Below are positions 44,304 to 57,650 of a stretch of DNA of 64,000 nt, one piece after another. A program made the translations under genes and the position numbers. The stretch spans positions 641,001-705,000 of the forward strand of contig JAQFVV010006221.1 of assembly GCA_028023455.1 (NCBI GenBank). The letters run 5' to 3'. The DNA comes from Epiperipatus broadwayi. Its lineage: Eukaryota > Onychophora > Udeonychophora > Euonychophora > Peripatidae. Each line of letters opens with the position of its first letter. The first letter of the stretch is position 1. A model generated the notes under the pieces. The model searched no databases. It had not been told where the DNA came from and was given only the letters and a program-made list of their open reading frames with translations.

Positions 44304-45950
44304 TGGTTATTGAAGTTTCTTTTTTATTTGTATAATTAAATTTTGTTCATTTTCTTTAATTTTACTTTAACTAACTTACTTTCTTAAGAATGATTGAATA
44401 TATTGCTGGATGTGATCACTTTTAAATGTTACATACATGTTAGATTTGTTATTAAAAATCAGGTGACAGAGAACAATTTTTGTAAACACATTTATTTCTT
44501 AAAATTCCAAGAAATTGGCTTTCTCTTTCCCCTTAAAAGTAAGCTAATTAATTAAAAGTGGAAAGACATTTTAAATCCCCCTTTTTCACATATCAAAGAT
44601 TTTGGTTTTCCTAAAATATAATCTGCCGTGTGTTTCAATTATAGATTTTATTTTTGCAATTAGAAAAACAGATGTTTTATAAACAATTATAAAAGAAGTT
44701 GAATTAGTTTTGAAAATAATATTAAAACTAAGATTTTCAATTTATTTGAAGGGACAAATATATGCCATTTGATTTGTGTTAGCCGAGTAAGTTACGATCA
44801 GTTTTCACAAACATCCCATTATAAATATATACTAAATCATAGATCTCTTGAGCTATCATGCAATGTATTTGTTATGTATGTATAAGATTTATATGATAGA
44901 CTTTTAATTAAATAGGGTTTTTGAATCTTTTAATTCTTTTAAGTATTTCTATGTGATAAATCGTTTGTCTTAGTTGCCAGTAAAGTAATATATGACTGCT
45001 TGTTTAAACTTATAATTTGACCCCTTATGTTTATCTTTGGTGATCTTTTAATTGCAGGCTTTCACAGTTAAGAGTTATTTATCACTTTTTCATTTTAATT
45101 AATTTTGCAATTACTGCATTATTTATAAAGATATTTCTTATTAATTCGTAGATTTTGTTTTTCAAGCAGTTGTTCATTCCTGCTTTGGAGAAATGGATTT
45201 GCTGGGTATTCCTAGATATGATCATGCTAAAGGTGTAAATATCTTTCATATTTTCATACTCTGAGAGGATCTTCGTGCTGTTATTATTCTTATCAGTGTA
45301 GATGCTCATCCCTGCTTGGTAGTAATCTGTTTGTTTATGGTTGTAGGTGCATGCCCCATATCTTCTTCATCATCAGATATACTCTTTTATTGTTTATAAC
45401 CTAGTAACATACACAGTATATTTTAATGTATTTTAAAGCCTGATATATGTGCAACCTGTCATAATTCTGTGTATATGGCAGTCATCTAGTCATGATTGTA
45501 AATTTTATATAGTTGAGTATTTCTTAACCTTGCTTAATTATTCATTAATTTATTATTAAACCATCATAAAATATTCACCCTAGAGATTATTAAGACATAT
45601 AATGCCTATAGTTCCTATACTGATATAAGTTAACAATAGTTAATAAATTTCATGATCTTGGATTTAAATTCAGACCTATAAATTTTAGTTCATTTTAGTT
45701 TTCTTTTATTATTGTTATTAATAAATTTTCTATATACACTATTTCTTTATTTTGTGTCTTGTTTACCACAGTTATTTAATATAGTTTTAAGAGTTTTTGG
45801 TATCTCCCTGATCTAGCAGATATAACAAAAAGAGTGCGTACGCTAACTTCAGATGTGTTGTTCATGTGAGAATGGTCCTGGAAGTATAGATAATAAGGTT
45901 TTTACAGTTTGTGGTAAGTTAGTGATCATTGCTTGGTTCCTAGGATTAAT
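44304..45950. other. AT-rich stretch, nothing recognised
   Basis: A 75-codon minus-strand frame (45309-45082) has no recognisable motif. No repeat match in the window was seen. Confidence 0.5.
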
Positions 45951-46985
45951 TTTATTGACCATTACACTATTCACTGGCTCTTGATTATCTAAAAATCCTG
46001 ACAACTCATCTACATGGTCATTACCTCTTCTAATTTTAATGTGTAATCATATGCCACTAACAAATTTCTGCCATTGTAAACATTCATGGATTTAAAGGCT
46101 CAAGAACTGCTCAGTCATTTTCTAAAATCCCTAACAATGGCTTATGATTTGTAATAGTTTCAAAAACTCTACACCCAAAAACAAACTGTTGATATTTCTT
46201 CACTGGGAAAATAATCACCAATGCTTCCTTGTGTATTTGACTGTAGTTCCACTCTGCTTTTGATAATGTTCTAGAAGCATATGCTACTGAACATTCATTA
46301 CAATCAATAGGGTAAACTAAAACTTTTCCTATCCCCACTCTGATGCATTTGTAGTAATCTTCGTAACTTCTTGCTCACTGTTGAAATTTACTAACGGCAT
46401 ATCTGATAGTAAAACCTCTGCCTGGAGTTTTTGTCCATACTCATCTTTGAGCTTTGTGCAATAAATCATATAATGGTTTTGGAATCATAGCCTTGTTTTT
46501 TTAAAATGGTATTTATTAGCTGTAAAAACACTTCGAGCTGTTTTACATTCCTCAGCCTTTCTGTACTTCTGACAGCCCTGATTTTGTCACTTAAAAGACA
46601 TTTTCCTTTATCTGAAATGTTGTGCCCTGGAAATTTTAACTTTTGTGTTTTCCATCCATATTTTTTAAGGTTTAGCTTAACACCCACTCTACTTAGTTTG
46701 TCACAAACTTTTAAAAATTCTTAATCTTAACAACTCTATTGATGTGCCTGTTATCAAAATATTATCATACTATGGTGTTATTCCTTTATACCCTTGTAAC
46801 AATAAATTTAACTTTGCCTGAAAAATGTTTAGCACCTGTAGCTATTCCAAACAGTGGGTGATAACATTTGAACAGCCCAAATCTTACGGTTAATGTTAAG
46901 ATTCTTGATGATTTCTTTGTTACTTTAATTTGATGATAGGCAGAATTAAAGTCATATTTGGGAAAAAACTTTGCATTAGACAAAC
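45950..46985 (-). pseudogene. Ty3/gypsy RT-RNase H fragment
   Basis: Minus-strand order: FFPKYDFNSAYHQIKVTKKS and FGLFKCYHPLFGIATGAKHF (46983-46786, RT palm with the D-x-x-x-A-Y/HQI motif), NLKKYGWKTQKLKFPGHNIS (46687-46466, RT thumb), then SVAYASRTLSKAEWNYSQIH and KEALVIIFPVKKYQQFVFG with TNHKPLLGIL (46338-46111, RNase H). It is the same family as the split copy at 35640/39007. Frames are separated by shifts. The right end is cut by the RTE LINE. Confidence 0.8.
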
Positions 46986-49690
46986 TTTCAGGATGAAGGT
47001 CTCTCCAAGTTCAATCCATCTCTGATTTTTAGCTTCTCTTCTCCACAGCCTGGACACTTTCTTATTTCATCCATCCATCTCACATGTGGTCTCTTTCTGG
47101 GTCTTTTACAATCACATGGAATCCAGTTTAAGATTTCAATTGTCCATCTATTATCATCTCTTCTACCAATATGTCCAGCCCAACTCCAGTCTATTTTTTT
47201 AATGAAGTCAGTTACACCTGTTTGTTCTTTTACCCATATATTGCATTATCGATCTCTTCTTGTTACTCCCAACATGCATTTCTCCATACTTCTTTGAGTG
47301 GTCTGAAATCTCTGTATTGCTCTTCTATTAAGTGTCCAAATCTCAGATCCATAAGTAAAAATTGGTAAAACCCATTTATTAAAAACCTTCCTTTTCAAAC
47401 ACATAGGCATATTTCCTTTTAGTATCAAGTTATTTCTACCAAAAGCACTCCAACCAAGTTTAATTCTATGATTAATTTCATCCATTAGGTTTCCATCTGT
47501 ATTAATAATCTGACCAAGGTATTTGTAATTGTTAACTTCTTCTAACTCATTATAATCAATCATTATTTTCATATTTTGAGAAAATCCATTAAACATTACT
47601 TTAGTCTTTTTAACATTTATCTTTAGTCATACTTTCATCTGATAACTCCTGCAACATTTCCTCAAGCTCTAAAGCATTATTTGCAAAAACAACTGCATCA
47701 TCTGAAAAATCTAAATGGCTTAAATAGTTCCATTTACTTACTCCTTTAGATTCCCAAACTTATTGCAGCACTGCTGTAAAAAGTTTTGAAGATATGAAGT
47801 TACCCTATCTTACACCCTTCTCAATGTTGACTTTTCCAGTATCATTATGTAATCTAATTGTTGCTGTTACATTTTTATAAATATTCTTTAAAATATGACA
47901 ATATCCTGGATTTATACCTTGATAATCCAATGCTTTAATCACCGGAGAAATGTTTATAGAATCAAATGCCATTTCGTAATCTACAAATCCACAGCATAAT
48001 GGTAACTCATATTCATTTGTCCTTTCTATAACTTCTCTCAATATCTGCATATGATTTACTGTACTAAAAATCACTTTTAAATCCAGCTTGTTCTTTTGGT
48101 TGGTGGAAATCCAAAGTTCTCTGCAGACGAGTTATAAAAGGCTGATAGATATGTAATTTCTAATATATTCTTTATCACCTTTTTAAAATATTAATACTGC
48201 ATTCTTCCAATCATCTGGTACATCTTTATCATTTAGACATTTGGTATATAACTTTGCTAAAAAAAATTATATTTTTTCACCTGATTTTTTTAATATATCC
48301 ATTATAAATCCATTATTACCTGGAGCCTTGCCTTTCTTTATACATTTAATTGCATGTCTCACTTCTTCATTTAAAATTTTGGGCAATATGGAAGATGTAA
48401 TAGATATAGGAAATACTTGTTCTTTATTACTATATAATTCTTGATAAAATCTTCTACCCATTTCATGATGTCATCTCTCTTTTTAGTAATAATTCCATCT
48501 TTTTTTCTTATTGCAGATATAAATTCCCTACCAATACCAAAATGTTGTTTTACACTCTTGAGACTTTTATTCTCTTCTACAGCCTTCCTTGCTAGTTCAC
48601 AGTTATACTTTCTCATATCATTTTCAACTCTTTTCCACACCATTTTACAAAATTTGAGATATTCAATCCTTTTTAATGCATCATTTTTGCATATTTTCAT
48701 ATTCTTTCTTTTCTTCATAAATTCTCTAGTCTCAGTAGAAATTTTATTGGTCAATTTCTGCTTCTTTCTATTGGCTATCTTTGTAGCAGTTTTTAAAAGT
48801 GTATCAGTTATTTTCATATTAATTTCATTCAAATCTGAATCATGTTCAAAATCTATTAATACTTGAAACTGATTTGTAAGTTCTAATTTAAATTCATTAG
48901 AATGTTTCTGAAGATTAGGAATATCAACTGTAAATATTGTTTTTCTTAATAATTTTTTGTCTCTCTAGTTTTGCATTAACATGTATCTTACTAATCAATG
49001 ATCACTTCCTGTGTTAAATTTATTATGAACATTACAGTCTTGAAATATATATTTTCTGTTAGTCAAAGTATAATCTAATTCTGCTGTACCTTCATTTGGA
49101 TGCTTTTATGTCCATTTTCTTCTAACATTTTTCTAAAAAAAAGAATTCATAATATAAAGTTTTTCTTTTTCTGCAAACTCCATAAGTCTATCTCCTCTTT
49201 CATTTCTATTACCATAACCAAAATTACCTACAGCATTTTAATCTTTCATTTGTTTATCAATTCTAGCATTAAAATATCCCATAACAATTTTAAAATGTTG
49301 TTTACTCTGGTAAAAAGCCTTTTGTACATACATATAAACATCTTCTACTACTTCACCACTATGAGAACTTGTTGGGGCATAAACCTGAATTATCTGCATT
49401 TGGTATCTGCTATTAAGTTGTATAATTAATCTTGCCACTCTGTCTGATTTACCATCAATCTCTACAATGTTATTCTTCCACTTTTTATTTATAATGAATC
49501 CTAATCCACTTGTATTTCCAGTATTTGTATGTTTATAATAGAGTACATGTCTACTTTTTAAATCAATTGTCTCTTCACCTTTTCTTCTAACTTTACAAAG
49601 TCCAATAATGTCCCATTTAATATAAGACAGTTCTTCTAATTCTTGCAATCTTCCTTCACTTGAAAGTGATTTGCAATTTAAGTATCTAAA
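46986..49690 (-). mobile_element. RTE-type LINE, nearly complete but frameshifted
   Basis: Minus-strand order: APE-like endonuclease (49675-49238: LSYIKWDIIGLCKVRRKGEE, GLGFIINKKW, MQIIQVYAPTSSH, VMGYFNARIDKQ); linker (48832-48371); RT start (48461-48267: KKGKAPGNNGFIMDILKKSG); RT palm (48074-47805: LCCGFVDYEMAFDSINISPV, ATIRLHNDTGKVNIEKGVR); FSDDAV region; C-terminus (47596-47246: YKYLGQIINTDGNLMDEINH, LKGNMPMCLKRKVFNKWVLP, YGSEIWTLNRRAIQRF). It is the reference copy for the fragments at 6425, 28155 and 53525. Several frameshifts make it inactive. Confidence 0.85.
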
Positions 49691-50300
49691 TAAAAAGACA
49701 TCATCAAATGGCAGCCTGGGTCCGCAATCAGGGGATTCTTACCACCCTCCACCTTCGGCGACCAACCACTGCTTTGGTAGGTGACTTTACAGCCTCTGGG
49801 AATAAGGGCCATGCTTTACTTTTGTCTGTCATAATTGTATATATGTATTGGAAAAATATTTATCATTTACACAAACATTCATTCTGCCTTATCAGGCAAC
49901 TGAGAAGACCATGGCGTTTCTTGATCTTAAACTCAGAGGTAAAAAGTCAATAAACTCACTATGCTTGCTAATGCGTGTTGGTGAGCAGCCCATCCATGTT
50001 CATATAGTATACGAATAATCATGTAGTAATAACAGCTGCAATGACAAAAACATATGGAGTGGACATTGGTAACCTTTTAGGCTTACAAAACATAAATAAG
50101 ATCAGGATGATCTGTTTTAAAAGCTAGTCGGATATCTGTACATTCAGATCTGGGTCTTTGGATTTCCGCTCTCACTGTTGTCGATGACTTGTTACAGACA
50201 ATACAGATGACAAAACCAACATTTTCAGGAGCAGAAATAAGGCACATTAACTCCTGCAATATCCGAGTTTATACATCTTACACATTTTCCCCCTTACCTG
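49691..50300. other. Possible LINE 5' leader, less AT-rich
   Basis: Immediately upstream (on the minus strand) of the endonuclease start and higher in G+C than its surroundings. It may be the LINE 5' untranslated region. No motif was identified beyond adjacency. Confidence 0.35.
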
Positions 50301-50745
50301 ATCCTCCTAATTAATTAAATTCCTTTGCCATGAATTGAGTTAGTGTCACTTCCAAGATATTTTATATTAGATTATTTTATCTTTTCTCTAATCAGTTCTC
50401 AACCTTTCTCTTTCATACTTTTCAATCAGTCTGTAACACAACTGTTCTAATTATGAAACTACATTTATAACATTTCCCACTCTGTTGTTGATCAATTTCC
50501 TAAATCCTTTTAGCTTAGTTTTCTTTAACCTATATAGTTGATTCTTTTCTTTATTTTTGTTAACTTATACTTCTGTAGTATTTTGATATTTGAGAGCAAA
50601 AAATAAATAATTGAAGGGTTTTATTGCTAGAGAAAAGTGACAAAACTGAGCGTGACCAGTGAACTCCAAGCTCCAGAATCTGTGATTCATTAAGAGAGTT
50701 TGTTATTGCTTTCCTTTATATATTTTCAATTGATATTTTGCTATT

Positions 50746-50980
50746 AAACATGCAAAACTCTCCATACAGTAGTACCACCCTGTGCCAAACAGAGTAATCA
50801 ATGGATGCCAGAAGGCATAGGCATAAAATCCCTATCTAGTGCCTAATTATCCAATATCCCCAGGGACAAGCCTTCTGGCATCCATTGATTACTCTGGTTG
50901 GCACAGGGTAGCATTACTGTATGGAGAGTTTTGCCTTTTAATAACAGTTATGTGCTAGTATAAGAGATGGTGATCATGTA
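50746..50980. mobile_element. Family A foldback, two inverted 3' halves with duplication
   Basis: The left half is minus-strand and the right half plus-strand 3' parts of family A, meeting near 50870. Direct repeats atattttgctatt (50733-50745) and atattttgctgtt (50981-50993) flank it. The hammerhead is cut away except for the stem I edge (atccccag). Confidence 0.8.
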
Positions 50981-50999
50981 ATATTTTGCTGTTGACCTG

Positions 51000-51790
51000 A
51001 CCATAACTTGCTAGCATTTCCATTAAAATTATTAATAAGAACTATCTATTGCACCTGATAGATATAACAAACAAATGTTTCAGATTTGTGATGCAAAGAT
51101 GTATATTGCAAGTTTAAAAGATTTGACTATTTATTTATAAGGCAAATTATAAATATTACCCTTCCAACTTTTCCATTCTCAAAATCCACAGAAATCTTCA
51201 AGACATAGGGATAGCTAAATATGTATATATAAAATCTGGACTGGAAAATCTTGAGACATATTCTTCTTATCGGCGAAACGTTATTCAATTTTTCAAAATC
51301 TGTAACTTTAGTGTATATGATATATTCCCTATACTTCTATAGTTTGTTACCTTCCTTGAATTTTTTAACTATTTAAATGGCAGGACACCCAAAAAAAGTT
51401 TAGCAAAAACAGTGTTTAGCTATTTTTATCATAGGTTTATCATATTGATATACCTTCTGGATATATATTTTTGGCAGAATTAACGAAAATTATTTTATTT
51501 CTTTAATAGAAAAAACATTTATATATATCATATTCAATAGCTTTTTAGGAAACGACTTTCCAGATTTTTTTTTAGTGGTTTTACGGGATCAGCACAAAAA
51601 TGCGTATTGGTTTTTCCCCCAGGAAGACTGAAATATTTTGTGAGATTAACATTTTTATTTTATTAATATGCTATATATTTGTTTCTTTAAGTTTTGATTA
51701 GACTCCAGCTGGAATATTATGACATCAGTAATTACATAATTTATTATAATTCAACACGCCTGCAGTCACATACGGGTCTTATATCGTTAA
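51000..51790. other. Gene-free stretch before the candidate first exon
   Basis: No domain. The stretch near 51245-51290 (cttgagac...cggcgaaacgttattc) resembles 3' ends of Penelope-like elements but too weakly to call. Confidence 0.4.
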
Positions 51791-51795
51791 TCAAC

Positions 51796-51875
51796 ATGGC
51801 GCCCATCGGAGAGAAGTCAGCGATTCCTAGTCTTTTCGATGAAAAGAAGGATGACGATGAAGATCAAAACTTATG
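51796..51875 (+). CDS. Candidate first coding exon of a host gene
   Basis: The ATG is in a good context (aacATGG). The frame MAPIGEKSAIPSLFDEKKDD, then DEDQNLW, runs into a strong splice donor (ATG|GTAAGA at 51875/51876), leaving two bases of a codon (phase 2). The sequence is more GC-rich than the flanks and has CpG dinucleotides, as around many animal start sites. The acidic DEKKDDDED stretch suggests a disordered N-terminus. I do not recognise the protein. Downstream exons lie outside what I can identify. Confidence 0.5.
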
Positions 51876-53524
51876 GTAAGATTCTTATTTAAAATTGTCA
51901 CTTATATATAAAAATATAATAGTTACTTTCATTTTCTATTAATATTATATTAATGATCGTAATAAACCGGTGAAAGTATACAATGTTTTCATAATCCATA
52001 TTATAAACAAATTAGATAGATTAATGTCATTCAATTTTTTTTTCTTTACCGTATGGTATTTCTTCTAAGCAGACATAGACAGAAAATTATCAAATTTTTC
52101 ATCTAATATTTTTTTTATGTTTGAATACTTTTTAAAAATATTAAAACGTTAAAAAGGCCCACCCAAACGTTACACTGTTGTGTGAGGCCTTATTTTATTT
52201 TAGTTGTGTGTATGTTTACGAGTTTTTCCTTAAAATTGAAATTGTATTGATCTAAATAATAAAATAGAAAACTACTTGTTTTCTTTTTTTTAAAAAAAAT
52301 AATTTCGTATTTGTATAAATAATTGTAGCGACGTACGTAAGATTTTAAATTGTATTTTTTTTTTTTTAAACAAATGTTTTGAAACATCAGTTTAAAGTAT
52401 ATACTGTATTAAATATACTATTTATTCCAAAGAATAATATTACTGCTAAACTTAATCAATAATTATTTCATATTTGTAGATACTAATTTTATTGTTTTGT
52501 TTGTCAATGGTAAAAATTTGACATTTTTATTATTAAATAAGCAATTAGGAGAGTTTCCCTAAAGCGATGACTCAGTACTCTTCGATTGTAGTTACTTGAC
52601 TATAGTTTTAAAGCAGTAAGTTTTTTATGCTAATTGTAAATTTGCATTGCTATATGTAATTTCAAAAATTTGTTAATGCAACTATAACTACAAATTAAGA
52701 AATCCATGGGTTATTGAATATCTCACTAGTGCAGTATAAATTTAATATTTAATTGAAAATAATTATAATTCAGATGTTTGTTGTTTTTCACTTGTCTTTT
52801 GGTTAAGTTTTTGAAAGATAAAACTTATAAATATTATTTTCATTTATTTAGAAATTGATTCCAAGTCATAAAAAGAGTATAATAATAACTTGATTATAAG
52901 AATTAAAAAAAAGTAGTTATAAGGATTTCTTAATTTTGTTGAGCATCATTTTTTCTGCTTACAATTTATTGGTCAGTAGTAACAATTTTTAAAACCTAGA
53001 AACTGTAATGAATATAATCATAAATGGCTGACTGTATTATAGCAATAACTTAATTTTATTTTGAACTGCTAGTTTTTATATAGCTTACCAATGCTGTTTT
53101 TGCATGGAAATTCAAGTCACATATTTCTATAACATGAAATATGACAGTTTATATGCGAATATTTATTTTATCAATTGCAAAAGGCATAGAGATTTTATGT
53201 ATAAAAATTGAAGATAAGATATATATTTTGGGTGTCTGTATGTTTTTTTTAAAATAAGATTAAAGAAAGATGTTACTTGCCTTATCTTTCCTCATTATTA
53301 TTTTTTGATTCTTAATTACAGTTGATGATATTTAGTAAACTATGTCTTAGTATATATGTAATTATTGTAGATAAGATTACTTGAAATTTGATTCTTGATT
53401 TGAAAAAGCATTAAAAATGAAGTATGGGTATTAGTGTTGAAAATATAAAATCATCATGGAGAAAGCATAAAACTTTGTAATTTGTGATATGAATGATTGT
53501 TTAAAATAGGTAAATACTGAAAAT
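51876..53524. other. Probable intron sequence
   Basis: AT-rich with no frame or repeat recognised; consistent with intron 1 of the gene starting at 51796. Confidence 0.35.
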
Positions 53525-55780
53525 TTACCATTTTCAACCATTAAGGTCTCTCCTAAGTTTAACTCAGTTTGTTCTATCTCTAGTCTTTCTTCTCCACAAC
53601 AAACAAGCAAACTTCCTTATTTCATCCATCCGTCCCACGTGCAGTCTTTTTCTAGATTTTTTACAATCTCCTGGGATCCATTTCAAACTTAACTGCTCAT
53701 CTATTATTATCTCTTCTGGATATATATCCAGTCCTGCTCAATTTTAGTCTTAATTTTTTTGATGTGACTGATATCTATTTGTTTTCGTAACCATGTATTT
53801 CGTTTCAGACTCTTCTTGTTACCCAAATATACATCTCTATACTTTATTAAGTGTTTATATTGTTCTTAGACTTGAATATTTGCTAAAACATATTTATTAA
53901 TAAAACCTTTCTTTTCAAATATGTAGCATATTTCATTTTAATATTGTTATTTCTATCAAAAGTAATGATTAATTTCATTTATTATGCTTCCATCTGTATT
54001 ATTAATCTGATCAAAGTATTTATTGTTATTAACTTTTTCAAATTCATGACTATCAAACTTTTATTTTCTTCTTCTGAGAAGATTCATTGAACATTATTTT
54101 AGTTTTTTTAGCCTTTATCTTCAATTTTACTTTATTGTTATCATCTGAAAATTTTTGCAACATTTCTTTAAGCTCTGAAGCATTATTTGTCACACAGCCT
54201 GCAAAATCCAAATGTCTTAAATTATCTCCTTGAATTTTTATCCTCTACTTTTCCATTTTTATCTATAAAATACTTCTGATAAAATCACCATAAAAAATTT
54301 GGAAGATATAGAATCATCCAATCATAGACTCTTTTCAGTATCACCATGTAATGTAATCATCGCAGTTGCATTTTGATAAGTATTCTTCAGAATATGACAT
54401 TTTCTCAGGTGATGGTCCAATGGTTTTATAAAATCAAGTCTTTTCATATTCTATAAATTTAAAGCATAATGGCAACTCATACTCATTAATTTTTTCTACA
54501 GCTTTTCTCAATACTTAGATGCAATCCATTGTGATAAAATCACTTTTAATTCCAATTTTTTTTTTTTTTTTGATTGGTTTGAATTCAAAGTGAAGTTATA
54601 ATTATCTTTGCAAAGATCTTATATAGAACTGATAGAAGACTGATATTAGGTCTGTCATTTCTAATATTTACTTTATCTTAAATATTAATGTTAGTATTTC
54701 TTTATCATATAGACATTTGGTATAGAGTTTTTGCCAATAATTTGTTTATTTTTTTAATTTTTAAGATCTCAATAATAATTCCATAATTTCCTAGAACTTA
54801 TCTCTTCATCATAGATTTAATTATGGATCTTGTCTCTTCCTTTAATTAAAAAATGTTTGCCAATTTGGAAGATGTAAATAAATGTAACTTACTTTGTTTC
54901 TTGTTCTTTATTACTATATAATTCTTTGATGAGAACTCTAATACACAGTCTTTTTTAGTATTAGTTTGATCTTTTCTTTCTTTTTGCTGAAATAACTTTT
55001 ATTTCAATATTAAGACATGTTATACTTGTGAAATTTTTATTCTTTTTTATAACTTTCTTTGCCAATTCACAATTATACTTTCTTATATTACTATTAACAC
55101 TTTTTCATATTTTATAAACTCACATATTAAATTCTTTATAAATTATCATTTTTAAATGCTTTCATATTCTTTATTTTCTTCATACATTGTCTTGTCTCAT
55201 TTGAAAATTTATTTTGTGAATTTCTCCTATTTTGTACGAGCAATCTTTGTTGCAGTTTTTAGTAGAGTATAAATTATCTTTTTATTGTTCTCAGTTTAGC
55301 TTGAACCATCTTCAAAATCGTTCATTATTTTAAAATGATTAACTAGTAGTAATTTAAATTCATTGGAGTGTTTCTCAAAGTTAAAATGTCAATTGTTAAT
55401 AAGATCTTTTTTTTTAATTTATAGTTTTATCTCTCTAATTTTCACATTAATTAACCTGTACCTTATATTCCACTAATTAATGATCATTTTCTGTATTGAA
55501 TCTATTAAGAACATTACAATTTGAAAAATATATTTTCTTTTAATTAAAATATAATCTAATTCCACTGAACCTTTTTGAATATTTTTATTTAGATTTTCTT
55601 CTTTTTTTGCAAATTCCACAATTCTGTGTCCTTTTTGCTTTCTGTAACTTTAAATACAGCATTCTGTCTTTTAATAGTTTTCTATTTCTTCCATTAAAGT
55701 CTCACATGATAATATTAAAATATCTTTTGGTATAATGAAAAGCATTAGCACATTTATAAGAAAACGTTTAGAATTAGTTC
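53525..55780 (-). mobile_element. Old RTE-type LINE copy
   Basis: The plus-strand sequence parallels 46990-49270 throughout, from the shared 3' end (aaggtctctcc) to the endonuclease region (catgataatattaaaatatc), but with many substitutions and small indels. No frame longer than 60 codons survives. It is the oldest of the four copies here and may lie in the intron of the gene beginning at 51796. Confidence 0.75.
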
Positions 55781-55789
55781 TTGCCTGAA

Positions 55790-57110
55790 AATACTTTATT
55801 ACAGAAAAGCAAACTTTTTTTTTTTTACAAATTATCATTTATGAGTAATGATTATATTATTTAATAATAAGACTATTCATTATATATGTTTTGTATTTAA
55901 CATGAACAAAACTTGCCTTGTCTCTTCAAAGAAACTTGCGCCATCAGTTTCTGTTCAAAGTTATTCATATTAAAAATCACTGGATTTTTTGTTTCATCTA
56001 ATAATTGGTTAAATTAGATTCTTTTACTACTCCTTTGAAGTCTAATAATCTATGGAATCAGTTATCTCAATTGGAATGTTGCCTAGAATAAGGTGGATCT
56101 CATAATAGTAACATTCCATGAGACAATGAATTTGATGTTGAGTGAAATCCTGTTGTTGCTAAATCATCCTGAATTCCCTGTTCATTTTATTCCAGCCTGT
56201 AAACAACTGATGTTAAATTTATAAACTTATCAAAACAAGAAGAAATTGAAGAAATGCTATTAATATTCTGTTCAAGATATCCAGTATATCAATTCAAATT
56301 AGTTTCTTTTAAATTCTATCTATCTTGGAACAATGATTTTTAACTATAGTTATATGGATTCCAAAAGTGATTGGACATTTTGTATTTGTTATAGGGAAAA
56401 TTATTCAATACCAATAATTCAGCAGATAATGATGAACCATTTTTTTCTCAAAACAAACATAAATCAAAAAGTGTTTTGTATTTTTCATATACAAATCGAA
56501 TGTTGCTCCTTGCTTGGCATCGTAAACTAATTGTATTGTTTAAGTCCATCCATTCTAATAATTGACAAACTGCTTAATTCTCATTTCATATCCTAAGCCT
56601 ACTGCGAAAATTGAAATCTATAAACACATACAGAAGATGCAAGATCTGGAAGAAGTGGATATGACCAACTGTATTTGTAGGTTTGTAAATATTGCATACA
56701 TAAGATTATGTCATTTGAACTATCTTGATTAGAAATTATTTCCTTTCCAAACAAAAGTAATTATACTGTATTTAAAATACATTCTATCAAAAATAAATGT
56801 AAATGCCATATGTTGTAATGTGCAATTGATTTGAAAATAATTCATAGAGAAAGGACAAAAACATAGAATATAAGATTTTATTAAGGAGGCAATTACTCTC
56901 ACACAAGAAGTTATAATGATATGTATGAATACTCAAAAGATATTTAAAATATAATTATGGATATTAATGTTTTCTTTTGCTCAATAGTAAGAATCATGTA
57001 GATCAAGAAAAATTGTACTATCACAAATTATAAAATTATTAATTACAAACTATTTATTATTTGAAATATTAAAAATGTTTCAAATTGCTGTCTCTAGTGT
57101 ATTCTTTTAC
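55790..57110. other. Gene-free stretch with one weak exon candidate
   Basis: Nothing firm. See the possible exon at 56598-56680. Confidence 0.4.
56598..56680 (+). CDS. Weak internal exon candidate
   Basis: Preceded by ctcatttcatatcctaag and followed by gtttgt. The open frame reads PTAKIEIYKHIQKMQDLEEV, then DMTNCIC. The phase does not fit direct joining to the exon ending at 51875 (that frame would meet a TGA), so another exon would have to lie between them. It may be chance. Confidence 0.2.
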
Positions 57111-57119
57111 TACCAGTCA

Positions 57120-57650
57120 TGTAACACTAATAACTTTATTAAAAGAGAAAAATTAAGACAATTTTATAATACAAGGTTATTTATTTGCCAATAAATGTAT
57201 ATAAATAAAATAGTAAACATGCACAGTCTTTTATATGTTACCATTAACTGCCTTTTTTTACACAGATATTTATATATAGTCATTTACTATATTTCATATA
57301 TGTGTTTGTTATCATTAATTAGTTTTTTACACAGATATTGTATATTATATATGCAATGATTCTATCATAATCATTTATTACTTAGCTAACATTACTGACA
57401 ACTATATATATATTCAGTATGCCAACCAATCTCTCCTAAGTAGTTCATTGGAACTTTTGGTATCAGTCTTTCCTGCATAATTTAAGCTCATTTGCATATA
57501 TTATCTTAATATCATTCAGAGATATTTGTGTTATATATAAATTTTTCTAGAGTATACTAATGAAGGGTAACAATCAGTCTATACATATAGTTACAAAAAT
57601 TTAATAAATTTTATTTACATTTTAAGTGTATATACACACAGACAGTCTAC
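57120..57650 (-). mobile_element. 3' LTR of gypsy element (left)
   Basis: Matches 60412-60950 along its length (for example taactttattaaaagagaaa, acagatatt...tatatatg, agttacaaaaatttaata). It begins tgtaacac and ends at a purine-rich tract on the minus strand (gagaggaggag), a plausible polypurine tract. Confidence 0.8.

Noticed and set aside
48441-48866. 141-codon plus-strand ORF
   Set aside because: It is the antisense shadow of the LINE linker region.
51240-51310. Hammerhead motif near cggcgaaacgtt
   Set aside because: GAAAC is present but no CUGANGA at suitable distance; only a weak resemblance to Penelope 3' ends.
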